Source: Candidatus Saccharibacteria bacterium oral taxon 488 (GTDB lineage: Bacteria > Patescibacteriota > Saccharimonadia > Saccharimonadales > Saccharimonadaceae). From it: a stretch of DNA of 64,000 bases. The translations under genes were made by a program, and so were the position numbers. Positions within the stretch are counted from its first letter, which is position 1. Each line of letters opens with the position of its first letter. Under the pieces are notes generated by a model that was not told the DNA's origin, did not search any database, and saw only the letters and a list, made by a program, of their open reading frames with translations. Shown piece by piece: positions 41,360-49,959 of this stretch. Location of the stretch: the NCBI GenBank assembly GCA_013099015.1, contig CP039998.1:682001-746000 (forward strand), given 5' to 3'.

Positions 41360-42567
41360 TCCCCGTCAAGCAGGCTCCACGACGAGTCCTTGGCCGCGCC
41401 AGCAAATGATGTCTGGTCAATTTCATTGCCGCTCTCGTCCAGCACGTACACTTCGCCGCCGCCGGTCTTTGTTAATTTGAGATTTGTCTCTGCCAGCCGA
41501 ACGACATGCAGCGCCCTGGCCGCCAGTTCAACACCCCTGAACGTGTGCGTCGTGTCCTTGTGCTTACCCCGACCTTTGACGAGAATGGTGCAGCCCGTAA
41601 GGTCGAGGTCGCTGGTCCCGGCATTAATAATCTCGATAAACGGTGCGTCGACATTGGTCGCGATCTCGTGTAATTTCAAGCCGCTGCAGCGATTACTCGG
41701 TGGCGCCGGATCAACTGGCGGACGCGGCTCGTCAGGCTCACTGCACGCTGGCAGCTCACGAAGGCGCGGCGCCTCGCCGACCGAAAAATCGCTGACGTTA
41801 TTATCCGTATCAGTCACCACGCCATTTGTTTGGCAGCGCCAGGCGTGTAGCTTGCCGCCTAGCTTAATCGGGCTGCCCTCACGCTCTGAGGCCGCGCCCC
41901 AGCCAACCAGATCCGACACCCGCCCATCACTCATCACCAATTTGACAGAGCCGCCGGTTTTTGCCAGCACTTTCTTGCTATCAAACCGCAGGTCAGCCTG
42001 CTCATCAGCTAGCTGTCTATCACCGACCACCAACGCCCCACCCGCCGGTACTACTAGGTCGGTCGAGATTGTTTTGAGCGTCGTCACCTGTCCCTTCTGA
42101 TTAACATACTGCAGCGTCCAACCAGCGATATTGGCTGGCCCTGACGATAGATTATAGAGTTCGACGTAGGTACCGCGCGCTGCATTGAGGCCGACTTTGG
42201 TGATCAAGAGCCTGGCTGATGCGCGAGCCGCGGCTGACGGTGCAGGAGGTTCAGAAGGCGTTGGCCTGACCGGGGTGGGTGTTGATGGGTCTGCCGGCGG
42301 TGTTGACGGAGCGGGTGTAGACATAGACGTACCGCCAGAAGCTATATCCGGCGTGGCCGCCGCTGGGGCTAGTGGCCTGGTCGGAGCCGCCGGGCTGGGT
42401 ACTGGATTGGCTGGCTGGGGCGCAGGCGTGTCCGTTGGCGCAACCGGTGTCAAGTCACTAGCAGGAGGTGTGGCCTCTGGCGGGGAGTCACTCGCAAACG
42501 CTACCACCGGCTGAAACACCAGCGCAATTATCGTTGACATAAGTAGTAGGCGGGTCAAAACCTTCAT
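41170..42567 (-). CDS. N-terminal part of a frameshifted surface protein: signal peptide and two lamin-tail domains
   Basis: ATG 42567 follows GGGAG. A signal peptide (about residues 1-25) and a Pro/Ala/Thr-rich linker precede two lamin-tail (LTD) domains (about 115-235 and 275-395), recognisable by KVGLNAARGTYVELYNLS and LHEIATNVDAPFIEIINAG. After GEWKVTF near 41350 the frame turns into Arg-rich nonsense until 41170, while the -1 frame continues as PTPAQPNEFKQW and the Cys-rich repeats. This points to a one-base loss in a T4 run. LTD proteins often link the cell surface to nucleases or adhesion. Confidence 0.78.
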   Translation of the reverse strand: MKVLTRLLLMSTIIALVFQPVVAFASDSPPEATPPASDLTPVAPTDTPAPQPANPVPSPAAPTRPLAPAAATPDIASGGTSMSTPAPSTPPADPSTPTPVRPTPSEPPAPSAAARASARLLITKVGLNAARGTYVELYNLSSGPANIAGWTLQYVNQKGQVTTLKTISTDLVVPAGGALVVGDRQLADEQADLRFDSKKVLAKTGGSVKLVMSDGRVSDLVGWGAASEREGSPIKLGGKLHAWRCQTNGVVTDTDNNVSDFSVGEAPRLRELPACSEPDEPRPPVDPAPPSNRCSGLKLHEIATNVDAPFIEIINAGTSDLDLTGCTILVKGRGKHKDTTHTFRGVELAARALHVVRLAETNLKLTKTGGGEVYVLDESGNEIDQTSFAGAAKDSSWSLLDGEWKVTFCRHRLSPTNSSSGQIVRRAMCVTSSRAVVSRSRWSQCRRRAVRGSTVHRQRAAAVIS

Positions 42568-42631
42568 CGTGAACTCCCTGCTTGGCTTATGTTGACTAAT
42601 TATTATTGTAAAAGAAATTCCTCCGAAACGC

Positions 42632-42656
42632 AAAAAGAGCACCGTCGGGGGCGCTC
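42632..42656 (-). terminator. Terminator downstream of yebC
   Basis: Leftward, GAGCGCC pairs with GGTGCTC (loop CCCGAC), followed by TTTTTG. It separates yebC from the frameshifted surface protein gene. Confidence 0.75.
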
Positions 42657-42688
42657 AATACATAGTCAATACATGGCCTAAACGCAGG

Positions 42689-43405
42689 TCACTCCGCAGT
42701 GATATCAGCATTGGTATGCACATTCACCACGTCGTCCAAGTCGTCCAGCGCATCAACTACCTTCATCAATTTCTGTGCGGTTTCCATATCAGCAATCTCA
42801 ACTGGCGTGTTAGCGATGTAGCGCAGCTCGGCGTCTTTCACCTTCAAACCCTGTTCAGCCAACTGATTTCTAACACTCGCCAAATCCTTCAACTCCGTGT
42901 AAACAATGATCTCGCCGTCTTCCTCGACCGCATCTTCAGCACCAGCATCCAGCACTTGCAGTAGCAATTCTTCGCCCGTGCCCTCTACGGTGATCACACC
43001 CTTGCGAGTAAATTGAAACGCCACACTACCAGCGTCAGCGATGCGCCCGCCGTTCTTCACCAACGCCGTTTTGACTTCTGGCAAGGTACGGTTACGGTTG
43101 TCGGTCGCCGTCTCAATGATGATGCCGACGCCGCCAGGACCATAGCCTTCATAGGCAATTTCCTCCAGTGCCGCCGCGCTTTTATCAGCCACGCGGTCAA
43201 TCGCCCGCTGAATGTTAGCACTCGGCATGTTGGCTGCCTTGGCTTTTTCAATGGCCATTGCTAAACTTGCATTCAATGTCGGATCGGTACCGCCACGCGC
43301 CGCAATTGCAATTTGATTACCCAATTTCGTGAAAATCGCACCACGCTTTGCATCAACAATCGCTTTCTGCCGGTGTGTCGTCGCCCATTTACTGTGTCCT
43401 GCCAT
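42689..43405 (-). CDS. yebC: YebC/PmpR family protein
   Basis: The 238-residue product starts MAGHSKWATTHRQK, the family's hallmark, and includes EIAYEGYGPGGVGIIIE. YebC proteins bind DNA and some, such as YebC2, relieve ribosome stalling at proline stretches. Here TATACT, a leader of about 35 bases and GGAGG precede the start, so this gene is not leaderless. Confidence 0.94.
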   Translation of the reverse strand: MAGHSKWATTHRQKAIVDAKRGAIFTKLGNQIAIAARGGTDPTLNASLAMAIEKAKAANMPSANIQRAIDRVADKSAAALEEIAYEGYGPGGVGIIIETATDNRNRTLPEVKTALVKNGGRIADAGSVAFQFTRKGVITVEGTGEELLLQVLDAGAEDAVEEDGEIIVYTELKDLASVRNQLAEQGLKVKDAELRYIANTPVEIADMETAQKLMKVVDALDDLDDVVNVHTNADITAE

Positions 43406-43462
43406 GTGTCTATGCCTCCAGAAAATTCGTTTCTTTTAGTATAGCAGAAAATGGACGAGGGG

Positions 43463-44455
43463 TTAACTATCGACCTGGTTGGTGGTGTCTTCTGAGAGAA
43501 CGAAGCCACCACAATTTGATTCTATGCGTACCTCCCAGATATGCACACCATCGTGATATTCTTCTTTGTTGATATATACACCATACTGACGAGAGATAAT
43601 CCCCTTATCAACATATTTCTGTAGTATACCTCTGACATATCCCTCGATCATATTCCCACTCCTCCGCTCCAACACATCCAGCGGAGGTTGTAGAACAGGA
43701 TACTGACGCTCCCCTGACAAAGCTTCACAATTATTTGTTAAATATACCCCAGGAGATGCCTCGCCTAACTCCGCATCCAGAGGAGTAACCTCCTCACATT
43801 CAAGGTCTGCGTTGGTCTGCAGGACATCTTTTCGATGTCGGGAGTTCCTTTTGGCAATAGCCATCACAAAATACGATAACTCTACGTCATCAGGTGTCAG
43901 CTCGCCTCGCTCCCGCTGCTCATCAAAGTCATGAATAAATTGACGTAACGTCTCATCGCTAGCCTTATCGGCTGCAACGAGGGGTGCTATCGCCTCATTC
44001 ATGCGTTTCGAACTTTCTTCTTTAATCACAGCCAAGGTCTGGGCGACCTTCGTTGACTCCTGAATTTGCTGCATCTGCACAGACGCTGCTTCTCTAATTT
44101 CCCTACACCGCCTGTCGAACTCCTTCCGAGCTTCCTTAATTTGTCTTTCTTGGTTAGCTAAAACTTCCGCGCGTTGCCGCTGATCGCCTCGCTTGGTCTC
44201 ATGCGTTTTATCGCTGTATTCGTTATATACATTGTCGATTGTCGTATATATTCGACAAAACTCCTCAAGTGTCATCGGAGCGGCTACTCCTTGCTCCCCC
44301 TGCGTCTCGTCACCACCTTGCATATCCCCACGGACTTCAACCTCATCAGGCTGTTGCTCACCATAATTATTCGATGCGGCTGCTAGCCTCTCCCATGAAG
44401 CTGCTAGATCCTGGCCTTGATTACTGCTATCTCCACCTATTCTTTCTTTGCCCAT
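43463..44455 (-). CDS. Coiled-coil protein of unknown function, 330 aa
   Basis: ATG 44455 lies six bases after GGAGG. The N-terminal 60 residues are polar and probably disordered; residues about 90-190 form a charged coiled coil; the C-terminal third (LDVLERRSGNMIEGYVRGIL, then GVHIWEVRIESNCG) looks globular. There is no signal peptide or membrane helix. The gene is more AT-rich than yebC and comEC on either side. No family is recognised. Confidence 0.6.
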   Translation of the reverse strand: MGKERIGGDSSNQGQDLAASWERLAAASNNYGEQQPDEVEVRGDMQGGDETQGEQGVAAPMTLEEFCRIYTTIDNVYNEYSDKTHETKRGDQRQRAEVLANQERQIKEARKEFDRRCREIREAASVQMQQIQESTKVAQTLAVIKEESSKRMNEAIAPLVAADKASDETLRQFIHDFDEQRERGELTPDDVELSYFVMAIAKRNSRHRKDVLQTNADLECEEVTPLDAELGEASPGVYLTNNCEALSGERQYPVLQPPLDVLERRSGNMIEGYVRGILQKYVDKGIISRQYGVYINKEEYHDGVHIWEVRIESNCGGFVLSEDTTNQVDS

Positions 44456-44546
44456 TTCATTCCTCCAGATTGAATAATGTTATACCTCTCTAGCCATCGC
44501 CCGAGGATTGAACCTGTACCCACCCGTCCCAAGTGATCAGCCGAAT

Positions 44547-44574
44547 AACCTGATAGTAGTACACTTATCAGGTT
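44547..44574. repeat. Hairpin in the gap before comEC end
   Basis: AACCTGATA pairs with TATCAGGTT around a 10-base loop. Neither side has a clear T-tract. It may terminate comEC, which ends at 44621, or be part of the leader of the coiled-coil gene. Confidence 0.4.
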
Positions 44575-44620
44575 TCCTCAAGCATGAGCGAGATCGGCAG
44601 CCTGCCACAATCGTCCACGG

Positions 44621-46075
44621 CTACTCAACCACATTACTCTCACGCAGCCGCAGCCCGGTCTGTCGCCGCATCCACCACATTGCCCCGATAATGACGAGGT
44701 AGGTAATGATTACCCATAGCCAGCTCAAGTTCACCTCCAGCTGCGCCCAGTCCAGCCCTGCCAGCCACGTGGCGACGCCGACCATATACTGGAGCAGCCA
44801 CGTCGTCGGCGCGGCGACGAGTCCAGCCACCACCGACACATCCGCGCACACACCAACCACAAAGGTCAGCAGCATCGCCAGCGGCACCAATGGCAGAATG
44901 AGCACATTCGCGATCAGCGCCACGTTACTAATCACACCAAACGACGCTACCAGCAGCGGTAACGTCATGATCTGGGCCGACACCGTCTCGCCGATAATCT
45001 GCCGGATCACCCCGGGCGGCTTCGTACCAAAAAAGTATCGCTGCAGCAGCGGCGCCAGGATAATCACCCCGCTAAACGCCGCGAAACTCAATTGCCAACC
45101 GAGGTCATTCCAGCCAAACTGCGGATTGATAAGTAGCGTCATCGCCGCAGCGACTGGTAGCAGCACCAACGGATGAATCGTCCGGCCATAATACCACGCG
45201 GCTAGGCTGAGGCTCGCCACCAGCCCGGCCCGCGACATGCTCGGACTGAGGCCGGTCATCGCCATAAAGCCAATGATCATCACACCGGCACTCAGTGCCG
45301 CCAGATATTTCGACACCCGAACGAACAGTCGCCGCGCCAGCCGCACTAAAATTGTTAAGTTATAGCCGCTGGCCACGATAACGTGCGTCAAGCCTGCGAC
45401 CTGCAGCGCCGTCATCAATTCCAGCGGCAATGCCCGCCGTAAACCCATCAAGAACCCGAGGCCCAGCGCCGCCTCCGACTCCGGCACGTACCGTCGCACC
45501 CGCTCCGCAAACCAATCACGCACGCCCACTGCCACGTCGCCCGGCTGCTCGCGCGTCACTCGTTCAACCGCTGCCCGCGACATCCGCGCCGCAAACGCCC
45601 CAAACCCATCGCTCAGCACACCCCGCACAGTGACCACGTCGCTGCGTTTAATCGCCTGGTTATGTCTCGTCACCACCCAGACACTACCAGGTAGCCGCCG
45701 ATCATTACTCATGATATCACCCAGGCGCAGCACTGTCTGCTCCTTTTTATCGACATCAGGATCTTCCAGTACCCGCCCGCTCAGCCGCACCGTTTGACCG
45801 ATTAGCGTTTGATAGTGCTCTAGGCCGACCTGCCCCAGACTGCCTCGCCACAGTCCAATGAGCGCTCCGCCGATCAAGGCTACTACGACCAGCCAGCGCC
45901 GCGCCCCAACGAGCGCCGCTAGGGCCAATACCATTCCCGCTACTAACCACATCCAACCAGCGAACAACCCGTACGGCGCTCGCATCACGCTGATAACGCC
46001 GATGACGATGCCGACACCAGCCGCCGCCAACAGCCACGACACATGCAAACGCTGAGTGAGGCCGAGAGACTTCAT
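44621..46075 (-). CDS. comEC: ComEC/Rec2 family DNA uptake channel, short form
   Basis: The 484-residue product has about ten hydrophobic helices with the competence domain signature (GLTHVIVASGYNLTIL, GLSPSMSRAGLVASLSL) and the N-terminal OB-like domain (about 90-175). The C-terminal metallo-beta-lactamase domain of full ComEC is absent. Together with the pilus genes it supports natural DNA uptake, which Saccharibacteria are thought to use to scavenge nucleotides. Confidence 0.9.
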   Translation of the reverse strand: MKSLGLTQRLHVSWLLAAAGVGIVIGVISVMRAPYGLFAGWMWLVAGMVLALAALVGARRWLVVVALIGGALIGLWRGSLGQVGLEHYQTLIGQTVRLSGRVLEDPDVDKKEQTVLRLGDIMSNDRRLPGSVWVVTRHNQAIKRSDVVTVRGVLSDGFGAFAARMSRAAVERVTREQPGDVAVGVRDWFAERVRRYVPESEAALGLGFLMGLRRALPLELMTALQVAGLTHVIVASGYNLTILVRLARRLFVRVSKYLAALSAGVMIIGFMAMTGLSPSMSRAGLVASLSLAAWYYGRTIHPLVLLPVAAAMTLLINPQFGWNDLGWQLSFAAFSGVIILAPLLQRYFFGTKPPGVIRQIIGETVSAQIMTLPLLVASFGVISNVALIANVLILPLVPLAMLLTFVVGVCADVSVVAGLVAAPTTWLLQYMVGVATWLAGLDWAQLEVNLSWLWVIITYLVIIGAMWWMRRQTGLRLRESNVVE

Positions 46076-46081
46076 ATTGTT

Positions 46082-46087
46082 AGTATA
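46082..46087 (-). promoter_or_regulatory. -10 box of comEC
   Basis: TATACT on the reverse strand, 6 bases before ATG 46075. Confidence 0.55.
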
Positions 46088-46133
46088 CGCGAAGCGCGGC
46101 CAGACTTACATCAAATCACCTGAAATGGATACA

Positions 46134-46162
46134 ATAAAAATCCTAGTTCATGAACTAGGATT
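46134..46162 (-). terminator. Terminator of tRNA-Lys
   Basis: A perfect 24-bp palindrome (46139-46162) is followed leftward by TTTTTAT. It lies 11 bases beyond the tRNA-Lys CCA end. Confidence 0.8.
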
Positions 46163-46172
46163 GTACTCCACG

Positions 46173-46249
46173 TGGAGGGCCCACCGGGGCTTGAACCCGG
46201 GACACCCTGCTTAAAAGGCAGGTGCTCTAACCAACTGAGCTATGGGCCC
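46173..46249 (-). tRNA. tRNA-Lys (anticodon UUU)
   Basis: Reverse strand folds as a cloverleaf: acceptor GGGCCCA/TGGGCCC, D-arm GCTC/GAGC, anticodon stem CCTGC/GCAGG with loop CTTTTAA (anticodon TTT), T-arm with loop TTCAAGC. CCA is encoded (46173-46175). The discriminator base is U, where A is usual for tRNA-Lys. Confidence 0.92.
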
Positions 46250-46318
46250 GCACATGACGCGCAGCGCAACGAAGCGAGAACGCGACTTTTCACATTTTAT
46301 CACAGAGAAGCAGCATTT

Positions 46319-46810
46319 TCAACGCTTTGTTTTCTTGGAGGCGGGCGCCTTGGCCTTGAGTGGCACACTCATATCAAGCAGCCCCGCTACCAGCCCAACG
46401 GTCGCCGCATAGCGCCACCAGTCGCTCAGCAATTTGTATGTCTTCATCGCATCCGCATCCAAGCTCATAAACTTGCCCAGTGGCCGCACCAGCATCGCCG
46501 CTGCTAGCACGCCGACTAGCACTGCCGAGATTAGCCGCAGTAACTTGCCAGGCCCCTTTGGCCCAGTAACTAATAATAGCACCAGCGGCCCCACCGTCAG
46601 GATAATCGTCGCGATAACACCGTTCGGCAATCCCACTACGCTACTAACACCTAGCCCGCCGATCACCCCGGCCAGCCACTCCGCCCATAATTCTGCCAAC
46701 AGTGCACCAGCCGCTAGTGCCAGCGCCAACACGCCAAATCGCCGGTTTAACACGAAAGCTAGCGCCGCTACCACCACGGCTACACCACCAAATAACAACA
46801 CTACACTCAT
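46319..46810 (-). CDS. Multi-pass membrane protein, unknown
   Basis: The 163-residue product has about five hydrophobic helices, a short charged loop (LGKFMSLDADAMKTYK) and a Lys-rich C-terminus. It overlaps the DUF192 gene by ATGA and is probably co-transcribed with it. The helices resemble CvpA-like proteins in spacing, but similarity is too weak to name. Confidence 0.6.
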   Translation of the reverse strand: MSVVLLFGGVAVVVAALAFVLNRRFGVLALALAAGALLAELWAEWLAGVIGGLGVSSVVGLPNGVIATIILTVGPLVLLLVTGPKGPGKLLRLISAVLVGVLAAAMLVRPLGKFMSLDADAMKTYKLLSDWWRYAATVGLVAGLLDMSVPLKAKAPASKKTKR

Positions 46811-47295
46811 CGCTTCCCCTCCGTCGTAAACCGCGCAGTGACGCCCGGCTTGATACCATGCTCCTTGGCACTACCCGCCGGCAGCTCTAACACGTACCGC
46901 GCCGGAACTGGCGTGTGATATACCTCATGCGGCTCATTGTCAGGCCAGACATCACGCTTGACGTGCACGACCTTTTTCTTGGCATCTAGCCAGATAATAT
47001 CAATCGGGACGCGCATATCCTTCATCCAAATTGGTATATCACCGTCTTTCTCGGCCACGAACAACATCCCCTCGCTCTTACCCAGCTCCTGCCGACCGCC
47101 CAAGCCCCGCGCCCGCGTCTCGTCCGTATCAGCGACCTCTACTCGAAATGTACCCTTACCAATATCAACAGTCGTGTACGTCTTATTCATCTGGCGCGAC
47201 ACCGCCCATACGCCGTAGCCGACCCCGGCCAGCACACCGAGTACGATCACCCAAACGATGATCCGCTGCACTATCGACGCCGACTTCGCATTCAT
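46807..47295 (-). CDS. DUF192 family protein with membrane anchor
   Basis: The 162-residue product has one N-terminal helix (about 10-30) and an outer DUF192 domain (ADTDETRARGLGGRQELGKSE, then MKDMRVPIDIIWLD, then YVLELPAGSAKEHGIKPG). Function of the family is unknown; it is common in secreted or anchored proteins. TATAAT lies 6 bases before the start. Confidence 0.85.
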   Translation of the reverse strand: MNAKSASIVQRIIVWVIVLGVLAGVGYGVWAVSRQMNKTYTTVDIGKGTFRVEVADTDETRARGLGGRQELGKSEGMLFVAEKDGDIPIWMKDMRVPIDIIWLDAKKKVVHVKRDVWPDNEPHEVYHTPVPARYVLELPAGSAKEHGIKPGVTARFTTEGKR

Positions 47296-47301
47296 ACTCC
47301 C

Positions 47302-47307
47302 ATTATA
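47302..47307 (-). promoter_or_regulatory. -10 box of the DUF192 gene
   Basis: TATAAT on the reverse strand, 6 bases before ATG 47295. Confidence 0.6.
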
Positions 47308-47319
47308 GCAAGTTTATCT

Positions 47320-48237
47320 TCAGGCGCCGACTTTATCTTTTTTGTTACCGCGCTTGGCGTTGCGATCAATATAATCAATAATCCGACCAGCCACATTGCG
47401 GCCCGTCACCTTTTCGATGCCAAATCCTGGACTAGCATTCACCTCCAGCACCAATGCACCACGACTTGAGCGCATAAAATCAACGCCGGCCACTACCAGG
47501 CCCATTGCCTTGGCGGCCTTAACGCACATCTTTTGTTCATCAGGCGTCAACTTGACGACCGTTCCCTCACCGCCTTTGTGTAAATTACTGCGAAAATCAT
47601 CGTCCAAACTCTGCCGTTTCATGCTAGCCACCACTTGACTACCGACCACAAACGCCCGAATATCGGTGCCGGCCGACTCTTTGATAAATTCCTGCAACAG
47701 CACGTTTGTGCCGTCAGAATTGCTGAGATAAAACGCCTGCATGACCGACTTGGCGGCCTTGATCGTCTCGGCTAACACCACGCCATTGCCATGTGTCCCG
47801 CGCGCCAGCTTGATAATCGCCGGCGTACCGCCAATCTCATCCAGTAGCACATCGATGTCCGTTTCATTACGCGAGAACACCGTCTTCGGGATCGCCACAC
47901 CAGCCCGCGCCAGTAACTGCGTCGAGCGCAGTTTATCCCGCGCCCGCGTAATGGCGATTGACCGATTCATAAAAAACGCCTGCGGATTCGCCATCTCTAG
48001 CTGCCGCAATACCGCCGTCCCGTAGCGCGTCATATAACTAGCAATCCGCGGGATGAGCACATCGAAATTACCGATCTCCTTACCACGATAAATAACTTTC
48101 GGATGCCGCTCATCAATTGACACGTAGCAATTTTTATACTTAATAACCTTAACTTGATGCCCGCGTTTTTCGGCCTCTTCTCTGAGTCGGAGGGTGGAGT
48201 AGTTGATGTTACCGTTACTGAGGATTGCAATATTCAT
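47320..48237 (-). CDS. rimK: RimK-family ATP-grasp amide ligase
   Basis: The 305-residue product matches RimK: N-terminal MNIAILSNGN, PRIASYMTRYG, the ATP-binding AIIKLARGTHGNGVVL, QEFIKESAGTDIRAFVVG and the metal-binding VLEVNASPGFGIE. RimK-type ligases add Glu or other amino acids to a protein tail or a small peptide through an acyl phosphate. It is the last gene of a four-gene set, one base after the Mur-ligase-like gene, and is more GC-rich than the three before it. Confidence 0.9.
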   Translation of the reverse strand: MNIAILSNGNINYSTLRLREEAEKRGHQVKVIKYKNCYVSIDERHPKVIYRGKEIGNFDVLIPRIASYMTRYGTAVLRQLEMANPQAFFMNRSIAITRARDKLRSTQLLARAGVAIPKTVFSRNETDIDVLLDEIGGTPAIIKLARGTHGNGVVLAETIKAAKSVMQAFYLSNSDGTNVLLQEFIKESAGTDIRAFVVGSQVVASMKRQSLDDDFRSNLHKGGEGTVVKLTPDEQKMCVKAAKAMGLVVAGVDFMRSSRGALVLEVNASPGFGIEKVTGRNVAGRIIDYIDRNAKRGNKKDKVGA

Positions 48238-48238
48238 A

Positions 48239-49465
48239 TCATGCTCCCTTTACATGAAATATGTCATCTACAACAGCCAACGCATTTAGATGATTATGAA
48301 CGATATAGACCACTGCGTCACCCTCAAGAGCTTCCTGTCGTGCAGCGTTAAGCGCTTCTCTATGATCGGTAATAACCTCCACCGGTACATTATTTGCCCT
48401 CGCAGATTCAGCAATTATATTTGGGACATCACCCACTTTTCGACCTTTATCCCCATCCTTACTAGCCATATCATAAATAAACAACTTATCATAAAAGCCT
48501 ACAAAATAATCAGCCGACCTCTTGATGTGATCATCTCCCCTTGCATTATTCATACGCAGAACACCAATGACCCTACCATCCGCAGGTATACTATTGCGCG
48601 CAAATTCTGCGATCTGCTTAAGAGACTCACGCTCATGCGCAAAGTCAATAATTACCTTCGTTCCATTCGCAGCTTCTCGAATCACCATCCGTGCACCATT
48701 TGGATCCGGTATATACCCAGTCAGAGCATTGATCGCCCTCTGGAGTTGTGCTGGCTCGTCCTTGTAGAATCTCCATAAAGCAGACAATATGAACATTCCA
48801 TTATACAGACTGGGTTGATGTTTCCCTTGGTAGAGCCATGGCATAGTTTCTATGTCGACGGACATGGACTCACGACCGTCGCTAAGAATTACTATTTTAT
48901 TATCTTGAATCGTCGCAATATAGTCAGCCTCGAAATCACGACTCTTCCCAAGCGTGCATGCAACACGGATGACATCGTCGCTCGGTATCTGGCAAAGCTG
49001 TTCAGCTATCATGTCGTTGTCAGCATTATATATAGCAGTACCAGATGCAGCAATCTTATGCAGAATAAACGACGCCTTAGCATTTGCTAGCTCACGACGA
49101 CTAGTTATCTTGCCTTCCTGCTTGATATGATCATCAAAAACATTAGTAAATATACCGATCTCATGACTAAAGTAAGCCAGGCCTTTATCATGGACCCCAA
49201 CTGATGCCTCTAGCACGGCTATTGGTTTTTTTTGACCCCTTAGTGCTAAAAGAGCCTTACCTGGAGCGACAGCCGTACCAAGGCCAAATAAATCAGTAAA
49301 ATCTTCTTTCGACATCAGCGGATCACCCCCTAGCATAATCCTATGCGTATCAACGCCGAGGACAGCTTCATCATGCACTGCATTTATTGCATAATGTAGT
49401 GCGCGCACACATGTAGTCTTTCCTTTGGTTCCAGCTATGGCAATAATCCGAGTTGTCTGTTTCAC
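48239..49465 (-). CDS. Mur ligase-like ATP-dependent amide ligase
   Basis: The 408-residue product starts almost directly at its P-loop GTKGKTTCVRAL (residues 12-23), lacking the UDP-binding N-domain of MurC-F. It keeps a central FTNVFDDHIKQEG and a C-terminal Mur domain (PDPNGARMVIREA, then VIIDFAHERESLKQI). This shape is found in the C-terminal half of cyanophycin synthetase, CapB and FolC, which join amino acids or glutamates. It overlaps the protease gene by ATGA and is followed by rimK, so it likely handles the same acceptor. Confidence 0.85.
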   Translation of the reverse strand: MKQTTRIIAIAGTKGKTTCVRALHYAINAVHDEAVLGVDTHRIMLGGDPLMSKEDFTDLFGLGTAVAPGKALLALRGQKKPIAVLEASVGVHDKGLAYFSHEIGIFTNVFDDHIKQEGKITSRRELANAKASFILHKIAASGTAIYNADNDMIAEQLCQIPSDDVIRVACTLGKSRDFEADYIATIQDNKIVILSDGRESMSVDIETMPWLYQGKHQPSLYNGMFILSALWRFYKDEPAQLQRAINALTGYIPDPNGARMVIREAANGTKVIIDFAHERESLKQIAEFARNSIPADGRVIGVLRMNNARGDDHIKRSADYFVGFYDKLFIYDMASKDGDKGRKVGDVPNIIAESARANNVPVEVITDHREALNAARQEALEGDAVVYIVHNHLNALAVVDDIFHVKGA

Positions 49466-49959
49466 TTTTTGCCCTCTCTTCCTTTTATAAATTTTCTATG
49501 GAAATTATATGGATCACTCCGCAGTTCGTCGTTTAACCCGGTCTTTCTAGGTGATTGGAGCTTAATATTTTTTTTAGAAACATCAACAAGAAATTTTCCA
49601 GCTATAGTACGCCTGCCTATGAGGATCGGAAATTTTTGCTCTGAACGATTAGCTAGATAAAAGAGCGCACGAATCTTTCTACCAGCAACCACAACGGTAA
49701 GATGGGTGCGGTAACGTATCTGACATGTACTGTTACTACTCTTTATTTTTGCTACCCCAAAATCGGTACGCCGTAATAATCTTCCAGAATAATAGGGAGA
49801 ACCTTTTCCGAAAAGTGTGAACTTCAATATACCATCTCTAGTAACTTTGATATTACTTGCCCATATGACGGACGCATCTGCCCCCGTGTCGATCTTTGCG
49901 GGTATATTACGGTACTTACCTACCGATACTTTCTCGGTCACGCCGACACTATCCACCAA
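49462..49959 (-). CDS. Retropepsin-like protease of the RimK-associated (RimB/RloA) type
   Basis: The 165-residue product has the aspartic protease signature AKIDTGADASVIWA (DTGA at about 23-26) and the family's closing FPILIGRRTIAGKFLVDVSKK. Such proteins were first called ATP-dependent zinc proteases and are repeatedly found beside RimK-like ATP-grasp genes, where they are thought to trim added residues. A single retropepsin domain must pair with a second copy to be active. It overlaps both neighbours. Confidence 0.82.
   Translation of the reverse strand: MVDSVGVTEKVSVGKYRNIPAKIDTGADASVIWASNIKVTRDGILKFTLFGKGSPYYSGRLLRRTDFGVAKIKSSNSTCQIRYRTHLTVVVAGRKIRALFYLANRSEQKFPILIGRRTIAGKFLVDVSKKNIKLQSPRKTGLNDELRSDPYNFHRKFIKGREGKK

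Noticed and set aside
41276-42100. A 274-codon rightward frame across the lamin-tail gene
   Set aside because: Composition (Ser, Pro, Arg) is that of an antisense shadow; the leftward frame has a signal peptide and domains.
44485-44525. A T-arm-like GGTTCAATCC on the reverse strand, suggesting a tRNA fragment
   Set aside because: No matching acceptor, D-arm or anticodon stem could be built around it.
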